Shown one piece after another: positions 1 to 12,800 of a stretch of 64,000 nt of DNA. Location: positions 5,587,058 to 5,651,057 of the forward strand of contig JAKJHU010000030.1 of NCBI GenBank assembly GCA_022316685.1, given 5' to 3'. The notes beneath the pieces are model-generated. The model was not told where the DNA came from. It did no database searches and saw only the letters and a program-made list of their open reading frames with translations. The stretch is from Progne subis subis (Eukaryota > Chordata > Aves > Passeriformes > Hirundinidae). Positions within the stretch are counted from its first letter, which is position 1; every line of letters begins with the position of its first letter. The translations under genes were made by a program, and so were the position numbers.

Positions 1-1092
1 CTTGACTGTGATTATAGGTGCACTTCTTGCTCCTTGAAAACTGTTAAATTCACAACTGCTCACAAAGCCATATAAAAGCAATTTATTGCACATCACTGAA
101 CACCCTCAAGAGGCCTGAGGCAGCATTAACATTTTAAAGGGAGTGCTGGTATCCTTTTGCACATATCCCACCCGTTCTTTTGTTCCTACGTGATGTCTAT
201 GGAAGGTACATCGACGCTTGCCAAGATGTGCCCAGCCCCACGCAGAGGAGCCCAAGCCAGCCAGAAGAGCCCGTGGGGATGCAGTGGGACACTCCAACCT
301 TCACAGACATTTTAACCCCACGAAGTGCTGAGGATGGAGAGCACATGATCCATCCATGCCGACCACATAAGCCTGGTTTCTTCTGACCAGATTAGCCTGG
401 ACTAGTGCTATCTCCAGGTGGGACAGGGACATCAGGCTGGGGCAGGTGGCAATCAGAGGACCCGAGAGGACAAGTGACTCAGGCTGCCAAACAAACTCTC
501 CAGCAGGTTTTAAGACAAATTTCAGGTGAAATAGAAGTGACCATCACCAGTGTCATTGACCGGGCAAAGAAATAAAGAAAAGAACAAAAGCAAGCCGCAC
601 AGGCTCATGTTTTCCACCAGCCACAGTAATTCACTGTGTTTTCCACCAATAAATGTCACAGTAATTCAAATTTAAAACCAAGATAGTTGGGCTTTAAAAT
701 CAACAAAGCAGTAGCAAAAGAGTTTCATATGAGAGATAGTGCAGATTCAAAGTCACTTGGCACCAGAGAGAAGTAAGGGAATTGCTCAATTTTTGGCCAC
801 AGTTCTAAGAGGTTGTAAAAGTTGCATAAGCAAATGGATTTGTTACTTTATCAACTGACATTCCTTTTGATCAAACTTTTTCTTTTTCTCTTCCCCTCTT
901 TTTTGCTTGTTTATTTTAGGACATTCACTCCTGGTACAGAAGGGCAGCAGGTGCTGTTTATGGGCTACTCTTGGCACAGAGAAGCTGTAGTTTGGATCTT
1001 GGATGCAGGTATATTTACAGAAAAGAAGCAGCAGAGTTCAAAAACATCCGCAGCACAAAATTATTTTCTGTTTAGTTTACAGGCCTAAAAGG

Positions 1093-1123
<31 letters not shown>

Positions 1124-2038
1124 TCTTTTTCCAGGCCCCTGCTGCACCTGGCTCCAATTCCTGCCCTGCAGAGAGGCCGACTTTGCAGCAGGCTGAAGGC
1201 AGCTGCCCACGCGGCAGCGACGTGCTCGCTGAGGGCATCCAGGTGTCAGGGAGCACCAGGTTCACCACAGCTTCATCACCAACTCCAGTGTTTGCTTAGA
1301 AGCACCACGATTTGCGACACACTGCTCCCAGCTCAGCTCTCCCCGGATTTGAAGATGTCTTGGACAAGCCTGAAATTCTTGGAGAGGCTGTTTCAGCCTC
1401 TGCTGAGCACTGACCCCAGCCAGCTAAAGTCGTTTTCTTTCCAAAGCTCTGCTGCAGGTGCTGACAGGGCTCTTTCTGCAGCAACATCTCAATATCACAC
1501 GCAGAGGAGGCTGCAGATTTGGTCCTAGGCCACCTCCTGCCCCAAAAGGACCACTTCTCAGGGAAGCCTACCAGGCAACTGCCGACAGTGGGCAAGCCGA
1601 GATCAATTCTTCTCCATGGCAGGAAAGGCAGAGCTGAGCAAGAAAAACCCACAGTAGGGAATGGGCAAAGTCTTCCTGACTTTGGGTAAGCATCTCTTTG
1701 CTGATTAGGAACATCTACACCAGATGCTCAGCTTTGTGGCTGAGGAGCTGGCTTCACTTGACCATCCAAAGCTGGCCTTTCCAGGGGTGCAGTGACCAAT
1801 GTCAGGACAGAGCAAGCTTGTCCTCCTCGCTGCTGCTCCAGCAGCTCTGTCATTTACCTGGGCAATGCAATCCATGGGCTGGGGCCCAAGCAGACACAGA
1901 GGAATGTCCCAGGCTCTCTCCCTGGACAGGATGTGACCATTCCCCGTGCTGCTCACCACTGACCTAGCCCCGCCAGCTCAGATCCCAAGTGCCTGGCACT
2001 GGGGCCAGCATGTCCCCACACCAGTTCCTGATGAAAAA
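1..2038. other. Intergenic, no gene recognised
   Basis: I see no exon with credible homology or splice-site context here. Open frames are short and overlap on both strands. The only clear structure is an (AAAT)n microsatellite near 1091-1122. Confidence 0.6.
1091..1122. repeat. (AAAT)n microsatellite
   Basis: About eight AAAT/AATA units in tandem. It could be the degenerate A-rich tail of a retrotransposed copy, but no element body is recognisable beside it. Confidence 0.85.
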
Positions 2039-2216
2039 TCATAGAATAGTGGGAAAGAGGGACCTTTAAGTTCCTCTGGTCCCAACCCTACTGCCACAGG
2101 CAGTAATGCCACCCTAGATCAGGTTGCTCAGGGCCCTGTCCCACGTGGCCTTGAACACTTCCAGTGGTGGAGCATCCCCAATGTCTCTGGGCAACCTGTG
2201 CTACTGCCTCACCATC
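2039..2216 (-). mobile_element. CR1 LINE 3'-end fragment
   Basis: The plus strand reads like the reverse complement of the avian CR1 3' region: a 'tcatagaat' start, then 'gggacctttaag', 'caggttgctcagggccc', 'ccttgaacacttccag' and 'tctctgggcaacctgt'. The element therefore lies on the minus strand. It is a short, 5'-truncated and diverged copy, which is usual for CR1. The inner boundary is approximate. Confidence 0.8.
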
Positions 2217-4777
2217 TCCAGGCTCAGCATCAGGAGCTGCAAACAGCAACTGGAGTGACCTGGGCTGTACACCAGGAGAGGGGCAGCCCTTGCTGTGGGA
2301 TTGTCCTGGAGGTACCTACATCCCCACAGGTGGCCCCACTTGCTGAACACCCTCCTGCTGTTTGTGCTGGCTTAAATTTGTACCAATAGTGCAATGGCAG
2401 GGAAAACAGTGTCATAGTGTGAAGCTCTATGTTCCCATCTTTTACTAGCACAGACTTTACTAGAGAACTAACTTCCTAAAATCAGGTTTCCATACAGTTA
2501 CCAGTGCTCTTCATACCTCTGGGGGTCAACCGCAACTTAGAAACTTCCTTTGTTACAAACTTTCCTAAAGGCTCTTTATGTATTTATGATCCCTTAAATG
2601 CCCTTGGAAACAACAGGAAAATGATAAGAATCAGGCTGGAGGCTTTTTGTCAGCTTTGACTAATGAAGAACCCATTTCATGAAACATAGTGACCTTCTTT
2701 CCAAAATGCTGTGTCCATGTCCCAGGCACCAAGGTCTTGGGATGGGGGACTTCATAGTTTATGGCTTCATTTCCAAATCAGTATATTTGGATTCAGAAAA
2801 GGAGGGTGGGGGGTTTTATTTCCTTAGTTTGGTTGGTTGGCTGGTTTGTTTGTTTAAAAAGAAAAATAAATAAATTCTTAGAGCAGCTACAGGGACTGAA
2901 AAATAAACCTCCCAGATTTCTCAGTAAAGCAGTATTTTTTTGGCTTGCCACCGAGTTACCTGAAGTGCTGCCATCAGCATAGGAACCACTTAGAATTTAA
3001 TCGAATCAGTCTAATCTGCTGAGAACTGCTATTTGCCTTTCTAATGCCAAAATAAAAATTAATAGAAGCAGGTTTTCTCTGTTTTTCTCCTGAATTATGG
3101 AATGGGCTATGACATGGCCAGCAGAAGGGGAAGGTGGCTGCCTTCATCCCGGCTCAGACTCCAGCAGGAGGAGGTCTGAGCTCCAGAGAGGCCCTTTCTG
3201 AGCAGGACGTGCCAGACACTGTTCTCTCTCACCACAGAGGTCCTGGGGACTAACACACAGGCACAGGCAGTTCCAGCAAGGATGGGGAGCAGCACAGACT
3301 GTCACCTGCTTAGCACGGATGTCGGGTGTTACAAAACCCCTCTCAGCCCCTTTTTGCTTAACTTTAGGACTGCCTGGAAGAAGGGGAAATAAATTACCTC
3401 AGGACGGGAAGAAAGAAAAAAATTATATAGAAGACATTGCCAAGATGAAACTCCCAGCTGCAGGTTCTGCAGGTCCTGCAGGTCTTGTCACAGGGGAGGT
3501 TGCAAGTGATGTTACAGGAGCCACAGGCAACAGCTCTCCCAGCTCAGGACAGCAGAAGAGAAGCTTCCTCTGCTTTCGCTGGTCTCGGCTTCCCTCTTGA
3601 CAGGTATATTCGGCCCTTCTTCCCCATCAGTTCCCTGTGCCAAGGACATGCAATGTTCCTGTAAAGGGCCTTAGATCTGTGCTGGAAGAGTTCATGCCCC
3701 TGATTTCATAACTCTGAAAGGGGAAAATGGGAGAACAGCTACAATAAAAACAGCCTCCAAACAGCGATTGCTGCCTACACATCGTTGCAGAGTGTGTGAC
3801 AGGCAGAGCAGGGATGGGATGGCACTGAACTGCCGCCCTGCGCCGCGGCGCTGGCCTTGGCCTCTGCTGGGCACGGACACGGCAGCTGGAGCTCGGTGCT
3901 GCCAAGCTGGAGACGCTGCAGCCCTTGCCCTGGCCTGGCCCTGGCGTGCTCTCTCTCCCCGGGGTCTGACTCAACAAGAGGAATGTGTGAGGAATGCCAA
4001 CACACTGCACTTGAGAATGGGAAGAAAACAGCAAAAGGAAAACATTACTTGGGCTTATTTTTCTGTGGGAAGCTCAAAAAAAAAAAAAAAAAAAACCACA
4101 CCAATCCTAATCAGAGAGGGAAGCTGAGCTACAACTCAGTTTTTCATTTCTACAGCTTTTAGGCTTTGCATAGTCCTCAGGTAGCATATTTTTGAACCCC
4201 GTGAGCCACAGCTCCAAACTAACAGCATGCCTGGAGACACCCTGCCATACCCATACCCTGTGCTCCCTCAGGGACCCATTGCAATTCCCACTGCAGCCTC
4301 TCACTCTTCCGTCTTCCTCCAGTCCCTCCCTTTGGGGCAGCAAACTTCCTGCATCCCCAGCAGCTCCCTGTGACCTCCTCCTCCTGTAATTCCGTTTGCT
4401 GCACCGCAGTGCCCAGAACAGCCATGGAGCTGGGGCTGCTGTGTCCAGCCACCACCACCCAGCAGCCACTACTCACGGCAGAGGTGTTGCCCAATGGAAC
4501 ACATTGTCAAAGGGGTCCTTCTGCAATAGCCCTTCCCTGACTGCTGCCTCCTTCCAGGAGGCCTCCCCTGTTGCTCAAGTCTTGGCAGTCCCTGTGACAC
4601 GCTCCCCCTGCTCAGGTAGGTTTATGAGGCCTTAGAAGACACAGGATGTGTCCTACACTGTCATGTAGGAAAGCTGTACCCTTCAGGAACCTCTCAACAA
4701 GCACTGGTTCAAGTGCTGGTTCAGAATAAAATATCAGGAATAAATAATTTTAGACAGTCTTAGAAAAAAAAATGTAG

Positions 4778-4780
<3 letters not shown>
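2217..4780. other. Intergenic, no gene recognised
   Basis: Unique-looking sequence with overlapping short ORFs on both strands. There is a poly(A) run near 4077-4095. No coding homology, RNA gene or repeat family was recognised. Confidence 0.55.

Positions 4781-4815
<35 letters not shown>
4781..4815. repeat. (CA)n dinucleotide microsatellite
   Basis: An uninterrupted run of about 17 CA units, probably length-polymorphic. No gene lies nearby. Confidence 0.97.
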
Positions 4816-4819
<4 letters not shown>

Positions 4820-6812
4820 CTGCATGTTTCTCTCTGAAACCCTGAAACACAGGTTAGTTCAGTCCTGGCTCTGGTATGCTGGGAGTACAAAAAGGGAGAG
4901 CTTAAAGGAACTCCACCATGGATTTAATTTTTTTCTTGTGGCCTCAGAATCAGGAGGGGTTTCCTAGATGTCCTTAGAAATTTGATGCAAAGGAAATAGC
5001 GTGGCACAGTTGAGTTTCCAAGCCTGGCCAGCCAGGAGGCAAACCAAGGCCAGAGAGCCGGGCAGCAGCTGGGTGAGCTCCACGGTGGCACATCCTGCCT
5101 TGGAAATGCCTTGTCAGATGAGTGTTCAGTTTAATATGTCAACATGTCAGGCAGCACGTGCCTGGATCTGGAACACACTGGCATATGCTTTGGGGCAGCT
5201 GTGCCTGCTGTCTGGGGGACCCAGAAGGGTGCCAGAGCAAGGAGGGCTTCCTGGAAGAGGTTTTTGCACCAACTACTGTCCTAGAAAAAGCCACAGACTC
5301 TTCATCTTGCAGAGTTTCAGGTCACATCCAGTAAATTTGTGTGGTTAACTTTGTTGTATCCAACATACCTCTGGGGCTCCTCCCATCCTACTTGAGCCCA
5401 GAACCCCATTTCGTATCTCATCTGGAGTTAAACAGAAAGCAGTTGACACTGCAGAGCTGCATTTTTTTTCTGCAAGAGCAAGGTTTGTGCTAAGTATCGT
5501 ATGGAGCTTGTTGCCATGGGAAATATCAGTGTTTGTCAAAACTTCAAAACCCAACCCAGTGTATCAAAGCATCCCACTTCCACTTGTGCACCCACAGAGC
5601 CGGGGACAAATTACAATGGTGGCAAATCAACAGTGGAGAGGATAGGAAATTAAATTTTCTCAATACACATTAAAGAGAGAAAAAAGTAGGTAGCAGCAAG
5701 GTAAACAGAAAGGAGAACGTCAGCGTGCAAACAAAATTTACCAGGGAAAAAAACAGGCCAAAAGGCAAAAGGGTTAATTAACAGCAACAATTGATTTGAC
5801 TTGGGTGACACTTAGAGTCTTGTGATGTCAAACTCAGCCCTGAAATTACACTGCAATCAGTACTCAGGATTGCCAAGTGTTCCTGTTACACGGGCATTAA
5901 TTACACTCCCCAGTGGCAAGGCCTCAGCTGTGGTTCCTGGCGAGGTGGGTGCGGGGGTGGCCCCAGACCTCTGCTCTTCCTGCCTGGCTTTCTCCTCCTC
6001 CCCAGCCCATCTGAGGTACCAGTACCATCTGTACTAATGCAGAGGCTCCGAATGGGGAGGGCAAAGTGCAGCTCCCCTTCCCCAGCCAGTCAACACCCAG
6101 CAGAGGAAAAAAGAAGGGAAAGGAAAGCCACCCTTTGCCCTCGAGCCCCAGTGATGCTTGGTCCCCCCTGACTCCCCTCCAACACAGCACAGGCAATCGC
6201 CTCTGCCAAGCACAGCGGTGACTGCCTTGTCTAATGTCAGTGCCAATAAGACAAGAACCAAAGTTTTCACGGATTATCTACCAAAGGCTCAGAGCTGCCA
6301 CAGGAAGAGAGTCCTGGGAGAAAGACACCCAGAACCAGAGAGAGCCATCCAAATACTGACACTGAGAGGTGTCTCCAGCCTGCAGACACAACCACCGCAG
6401 GCTGTCCCTGGCACAGAACTGAAGCAGCAGACCCTGTAACATCTAAAACCTGCCTGGAAGCTGCCAGACCCTGCAAACCCTGCTGTGCCTCTGTGGAGTA
6501 AGCCAGTGCCTTCCCAAGGGCTCCAAGCCAACACAGATTGCATGCTGCAACTATGCAAGCAAAAGAAATGGTTTATTTACAGCCCATGTGAGCCAACCAA
6601 CATTAGCAACATGCAGAAATAAAGTAGATCAGTTCCTTGCTGTGGGAGTAGGTTGTTGGAGTCCAGGGCATTGCTTTGGTTGCCCTGGAGGGTCAGGGAC
6701 CTGGGCAGGGCGGGTCTGGGACCCCAGCCCAGAGCTCAGAGGGACACTGGCTTTGATCTCAGTCCATGGGAAAAACTTCCTAAACTGAGAGAGGGTTTGC
6801 AGGCCACAAGAG
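4816..6812. other. Intergenic, no gene recognised
   Basis: No feature beyond small ORFs that overlap on both strands, with no recognisable domain or splice context. Confidence 0.55.
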
Positions 6813-7303
6813 TGTGAAAAATAGTAGTTTAGTTTATCATAGGGTGAAAAAACAGTAATTTTAGGTTCATAGCATTGGAGTGAATGGGGACAAAATGGAG
6901 AATTTGGGGCATTGTCTCCTTCTTCTTCATCTCCTTCATTCTCACTCCATTTCAGTACTGACGTGATACAAAGTAGTTAATGAGGACTGGGTCAGAGTAA
7001 AGATGACCTTTTTAGTAATAGTGATAGACATTGGTAAGAAATAGTAAATAACGTAGTAAATACATAGTAATTAGTATAAAAGATTAAGGACAGCCCAGCT
7101 CGGGGGGAGACATGAGAAGTCCATGCAGCTGCGAACATCTTGTTGGACTCTGAGAGAATTGTAAGATAAGAAATAATAAACGAAAAATGCAACCTTGAAA
7201 AAACTAAACCTGAAGACTCCGTCTCTTCCTTCGGCTTGGCTCGGAGCTGTGCAGGGGGGAAAAAGACCCTGAAACCACCTGAATGTCGGGGAAGCCCCCG
7301 ACA
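6813..7303 (+). mobile_element. Solo LTR, avian ERVK-like
   Basis: A ~490-bp block begins TGTG and ends with ACA. It carries a TATA-like box (TATAAAAG at 7075-7082), then an AATAAA signal at about 7176-7181, then a pyrimidine-rich 'cctgaagactccgtctcttcc' type stretch, the order expected of U3-R-U5. I recognise this as a common passerine endogenous-retrovirus LTR. No gag/pol sequence flanks it, so it is a solo LTR. The flanking hexamers do not match, so no target-site duplication is claimed. The family name is from memory and should be checked against a repeat library. Confidence 0.7.
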
Positions 7304-8860
7304 GTAGGTGATAAAAAAAAATTTTTTTTAGGTGATTTAAGAAAACAACACCTTTCAGGTCAATTAAAAGTTTGCTTTAGTGTTGAAATGACCTTCAGCA
7401 TAGGCTGAAGTTCTTTCAGAAGGCAGGCTCTGTATTTTTCGGACATGATGTGATGAACCCAAGATAGCATTGTCATACTGCTGAGGAGTTCTCCTCCTCC
7501 CAGCAACAGCACTGAAAAATTAAATCTGTTAATCCTTGGTTGCAAAGCTTCTATTGATGGTGGTGGTAAAAGCTACTGAAATATCCTCACAGGAACACAT
7601 TTCTTTGTTTTGTCTTGCTACCTACTAACACCAAGAAGACTGTCAGTACATCAAGTTGGGTCCCTCTTTTTGTCCCGTAAAGGCTGTGGCTAACAAACGC
7701 AGCCAACTTTCTTAACTACAGCAAACAAAACTAACTTTCCCCAGGAAGGCATCACTTTGAGTTCCCCTTCGAAGTGTGCTGATTTGGGTGGTTTCTTTAA
7801 AGATGCACCAGGTGAGCAGCTGCCATGCAGCTCACACTACTCACTCGCTGGGCTGCTGCTGCCCATTCAGAGCCTGAAGTGGTGTCCGAATATTTTCACC
7901 TTGTGCACACTCAGACAAGAAACATTGTCACCTGAATACTCACGATCTGTCCTCTTTCTTCCCCAGACCCAGTGCTTTATGAAACTATAGCCTAAATAAA
8001 CTCCTAAAGATATTAATCTCATTGGGCGTGCAGGTGTCCCACAAACTGGGACATGCTGAACATCAGCACCAAGCCGTGTCTTGGATCAAAACTGTGAATA
8101 CCAGATCAAGCCACCAGCACATAATCCGTGTCTAAAGCGATAAAGAAAGCTCATCACCTTGTAGTCCCCCTGTCCTCTTTAAGCACCTGTTTGACCCTGC
8201 CATGACACGGTTTTGCGACAGGCTTTTGGATTTTGACACAGTGCCAGAAGCAGGGATGACGTGAGCATAGGGCAGGGATTGGAGGACAAAGCTGTGTCAG
8301 CCGTCTGACTGACCCGCGCTGAGGACCCTTCTGCACCCACAGCATGAGGTATTCGTGCAGTCCAGCCCCTTCCCACGGGTACTGATCTTGTTCTGTGAGC
8401 GGGACTTTCAAGCCCTCAGGCTCTTTGCCTCCCGGCAATGGCTCCTTCCCTCCGACCCGGGCCGACTGTATTCGAGAGCAGCTAAAATTATCCAGAATTT
8501 CAGTGTCAAAACGCTAGGGAACGTGTATATTATACACAAATATCTGCTGCATGAGGGGGCCACGCCACGCTGCTTGCACGTGCCCTTGGGGACAGCTCGG
8601 GCAGTGAGGTGAAGCTCTCGCTGCTTTCAGGCAGTGGCATCTCCCGTCTGTGGGATCGCCTAGACCGGTGTGCACACGCGGTAATGCCCTTGCCAGCCCT
8701 GCCAAGACCGCACAATTATTGCCAAAGAGCTCTTCCGCTTGGTTCTTCTTCTCGTGGCACCCCCGCATCCCTGCCGATGGCACGGCCGTGTGAGCTCTGA
8801 GCCGAGCTGGAGGGGCTGAACTACAGAAAGGTTTCCGGCTCAGGGCCCGGTGCCTCCGGG
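7304..8860. other. Intergenic, no gene recognised
   Basis: No coding homology was seen. The last few hundred bases (from about 8380) rise in CpG content towards the repeat and CpG block at 8.86-9.64 kb. Confidence 0.5.
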
Positions 8861-8862
8861 CA

Positions 8863-9105
8863 GAGGAGGTGGAGGAGGAGGAGAACGTGGAGGAGGAGGA
8901 GAACGTGGAGGAGGAGAAAGTGAAGGAGGAGGAAGAGGAGAAGGAGGAAGAGGAGAAGAAGGAGGAAGAGGAGAAGGAGGAAGAGGAGAAGGAGGAGGAA
9001 GAGGAGAAGAAGGAGGAAGAGGAGAAGAAGGAAGAGGAGAAGGAGGAAGAGGAGAAGGAGGAAGAGGAGAAGGAGGAAGAGGAGAAGGAGGAAGAGGAGG
9101 AAGAA
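8863..9105 (+). repeat. Purine-rich GGA/GAA tandem array
   Basis: About 240 bp of almost pure purine on the plus strand, built of variants of 'gaggaggaagaggagaag' with irregular period. Its frames give poly-Glu/Gly/Lys or poly-Leu/Ser/Pro peptides, which are composition artefacts. Long homopurine-homopyrimidine tracts can adopt triplex (H-DNA) structures and are prone to length change. Confidence 0.9.
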
Positions 9106-9640
9106 TTCCCTCCAGCCTCCTCCGCCGCCGTTCCAGCGGAGTGCGGCGCCTGCGCAGCAGCGGCGGTGACTCACACGGACTGACACGAACCCACACGGAG
9201 TCACTCACACACACTCACACGGAGTCACTCACACGGACTGACACGAACCCACACGGAGTCACTCACACACACTCACACGGAGTCACTCACACGGACTGAC
9301 ACGAACCCACACGGAGTCACTCACACACACTCACACACACTCACACGGACTGACACGAACCCACACGGAGTCACACCGGGGGTACGAGGCCGCGCTCGCC
9401 AGGAGCCCTGGGCACAGGCAGCCCACGCTTGTGCCGTGGCGGGGCGAGCCGGGCTGCCCGACGTCCCCTCCGATGGATGCGGGGCAGCCTGGCTGCCGGC
9501 CGTGCCCCTCGGAGGAGACTGCGGAGCTCTCCCTCCTCGCTCCCTGCAGCGCCGATGAATCCTCTCTGAAAATCCGCGTACGGCCTGCCAGCGCTTCCCC
9601 TCCCTCCCGGGACGTTTGCCGGCTGGCTCCTGGGAATATG
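9106..9640. promoter_or_regulatory. Small orphan CpG-rich patch
   Basis: Flanking and surrounding the 58-bp array is GC- and CpG-rich sequence, including 'gcgcctgcgcag' near 9145, which resembles an NRF1 site, and TGACTCA near 9168, an AP-1 type motif. This looks like a small CpG island, but no exon or gene start is recognisable on either strand. It could be an unannotated non-coding promoter or simply repeat-driven GC content. Confidence 0.4.
9167..9372 (+). repeat. 58-bp minisatellite, ~3.5 copies
   Basis: The core 'tgacacgaacccacacgg' recurs at 9181, 9239, 9297 and 9351, giving spacings of 58, 58 and 54 bases. The copies are almost identical and differ mainly in the number of internal ACAC units. 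The 54-base unit shows contraction of the inner CA stretch. The array abuts the purine tract and a CpG-rich patch. Confidence 0.93.
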
Positions 9641-9831
9641 CTATCCCGCAAGAGAAGTTGGAGTCACTGTCCTGATCTAACTGCATCTAGAATATATTTC
9701 CTTTCTTTCTTTTACATTTTATAAATAGTCCAGCCTTCTTACAGCTTTTTTCCAGGCCTGGTGACTCACCATCGAGTCATCATACTTGTTGCTTCACTTA
9801 AATAGGGCACTGAAAAGTCCTTTGCTTAAAT

Positions 9832-9890
9832 AGAAATAAATGAATGAATGAACGAATAAATAAATAAGTAAATAAATAAACAAATAAATA
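9832..9890. repeat. Degenerate (AAAT)n/(AATG)n microsatellite
   Basis: An interrupted run of AAAT, AATG and AAAC tetramers. No element body was recognised next to it. Confidence 0.85.
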
Positions 9891-12800
9891 AGATGCCCCC
9901 AGCTGCAGATTGACAACTGACCACTTCATACAGAAACACCTGAAATGATTCCTGCTGTCCTGTGGCTGGGAGGTTCCCGTTAAGATAAATCCGTGCGAGG
10001 CAGAGCAATGCTGTCTAGGCCAGCCAGCCTGTAAGTGCTCCCCTCTGCCAGCCCTGCCTCCCTCTGGGTACTTCCACATAACAATTTCTTTCTCTTCCTT
10101 AGTTCAATGACTGGCATGTTTGACTCGTGTACTGCATTGAGAATCTCACAGGGATGCCACAGTTTTCCCTTTATTTCAAAAAATTGCATGACTCTTTTCC
10201 TAGCAAAAGGACATGGAGGTGATCACAGCACCCTCCTGAGCAGCCGCCAGCTTTGCTGGCAGCGTGGGAAGCTCCTGGGTCACCTCAGTTGCAGCCAGGC
10301 AAGGAGGTGAGGACCCAAAGACACTAACATCTCCCAGGCTTCAGGAGAAGAGCCTACCTTTTGGACTGCTGCCAAGCCAGGCTGGGGGTTTGGTGAGTGC
10401 CAGTGCTGGAGGGGAAGGTGAGTCCATGAGTCAGGGCCAGCGAGGGATCCAGGCAGGAGCAGCAATGTGAGGTTCAAGCTGCTCCAGTGCCCCCGGCTTA
10501 GGCTGCCATGCAAGAGGGCTGCTTCTGGCTTCCCATTCCCCAGGCTCTGCTCTGAGCAGCAGAAGCTGGTGAAGAACCAGGAGCAGAGTGGTGCCAGGAT
10601 GTGGGGTGACAGGGTGGCTGTCACCTGCAGGTGGAAGGGATGTGGTACCAGTGGGAACCTAATTCTCTGTGGTGGGAATTCCTGGTAAGGTGCCATACAG
10701 CCCAGAGCTGGGAGGAGCCCCTCCTCCTAGGACAGCATGCAGCCACTTGCAGGTAGGAACAGGTGCTCTCATCTCCAGGAAGGCAGGAAGCCTGACATGT
10801 CAGAGCACCTGCATGGCACTGTGAGGGCAGGTAATGGTGGGATAAGAAAAGGAAATAAAACCACTTACGCTCAACCAAGACCATTAGAGGCAACTACTCC
10901 CTAAACCTGCATAGCAACCAGACACCAGCAGCAGCACAACACTCTCAGCTGCAAACAGTGGAATCCCTTTGGTTTTTCTAGCCCTCGCTTCTGCATTTGT
11001 AATCCCTACTGCCTCAGTAAGGATTATCTGAGGAATATTGATTACAGCTGATGCAGAGTTCTGTCTTCATTGAACTGATTGCATAGCTTGTTTGAAGGTG
11101 GCTACTCTGTCCTCTTGTTATGCTGTAGCTCCTAAATGCCTCTTTATTTAGCGGCTGCTCCTCTGGTGTGCAGTGACTGGCAGTGTTATATGACAGCTGA
11201 GGGGTCGTCAAGGGACTTGCTTTATTGTTTGCTGGATGGGAGTTTCATTAATGTTTTGATAACCCTTCATTTTAGGCCATTAAGGTACTCTCTGTATCCT
11301 GTATTTTCTTTAATTCCACTCAGGTTGCATGCAATACTCCCGCTCTTCATTTAAGGGAGGTGAGGGTTGCTCTTTCCAAGTGACTGCCAGGCAGCTAAAC
11401 ATTAAAGGCTCTGTTTCCCAAGCAGAAGGGTTTAAACTGCCTGAGGTTGTTGCTCACACTAAGTACCTCATGCCAGTTTCCTGGCTATCCCTGAGAAGAT
11501 CCCAGCCTTCACCATTAAACAATGACAACTGTATGGAATTCAGCCCAGATAACAATCAAGAGAAGTTTGCGAAGGGTTTTGGTTTTTTTAAAAGGTAGAT
11601 TTGACAAATGTCAGATCCTCTTACATGTGTTGGAAGCAGTCAGGAGATGAGCTGGGCAGACAGGAGAGTCTACATATCCTAGCTATTCAAAGCCACTTAA
11701 GTTTTGCTGAGGCTCTGAGGAATATTTAGCTGAGGCAGGATGTGCTTTTGCCTCTCCACAGCTGTTAGCGCATGGGCAGTCCCCACCATGGCTGCATCCA
11801 TTTTTTTGGGAAGTTGTTGCCATGCAAGTACCTTGACATCTACCGAAACCTTCTGAGTAGTTGAAATGAAGTCATGGTAACAGCAGGTTTTTTTTTTTCC
11901 TCAGACAACTACTTTGACTTTCAGAGTAGACTACACAATCAAGTATGAAGTTTCTTCAAAACTATGTTATGATAAAAAAGCTTCTGAATTATTTAATGCA
12001 TTTTATACGATGATTACCTAATTTATATCACAGCACAGGAAGTGAGTTTGCAAGTTTACCTCCCGTCTTTTCATGAATATAACAAGAAAGCTAAAGATGT
12101 GTTTTGCTCTTGTTCTCTTACTGCCAAAGTATCACATTTTCTTTTGGACACAACAGAAAGCATTCCAGAACCTCATATTCCTACACATGGAAGCTCTGTG
12201 GGACACGTTAAATTACATTGTAAGACCCAAACCCAATTGTTCTAGCTGAATATTACCCCCCCCGACCACATGTTACAGGAGAAGCAAAGTTTCCCGCAGA
12301 AAATACGTGATACAGAACTAGAAGCTTGAGCCCATAGTGCATTTATTCATTCATCATTTCTCTCGACCTGATTTTGTGCTCCAGCTTTTCTGACATATTG
12401 TTTCCTTGGTTATCCAAGTTTGTTGCCAAAGCAGATAAATGAATCATCTATTTACAGTAAAAGTGGGGAACTGCCAAGGGAATACCTGATGTTGCTGCAT
12501 GTGGCGTGCAAGTCTCAGGCCAGCTGATGATAAAGTCCTTCCTCTCAGCTCTTTGGGCACAGGCCACATCTGCAGTGTGGCACCCAACCTGGCATAGAGG
12601 CTGAAGACACCCTGTGCCAGGATGACAGGACTGGTTGGTTAAGGTTGTCTTGAAATAGCACTGCTGAATAGTAAAGCTCAGGAGGAAAAACCTCAGAAAG
12701 CTGCAGTCACGAGGCAGGATGGGTAGACAGGCTGCCCTGGTTCTTGTCTCAGCTGCATCTGAGGGTCCAGACAAAGCTGACCCAGCTCAGGACCCTTCTT

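Noticed and set aside
8850..9299. Glu/Gly-rich and Thr/His-rich ORFs over the purine tract and minisatellite
   Set aside because: All frames of the repeats stay open on both strands; the peptides are by-products of repeat composition.
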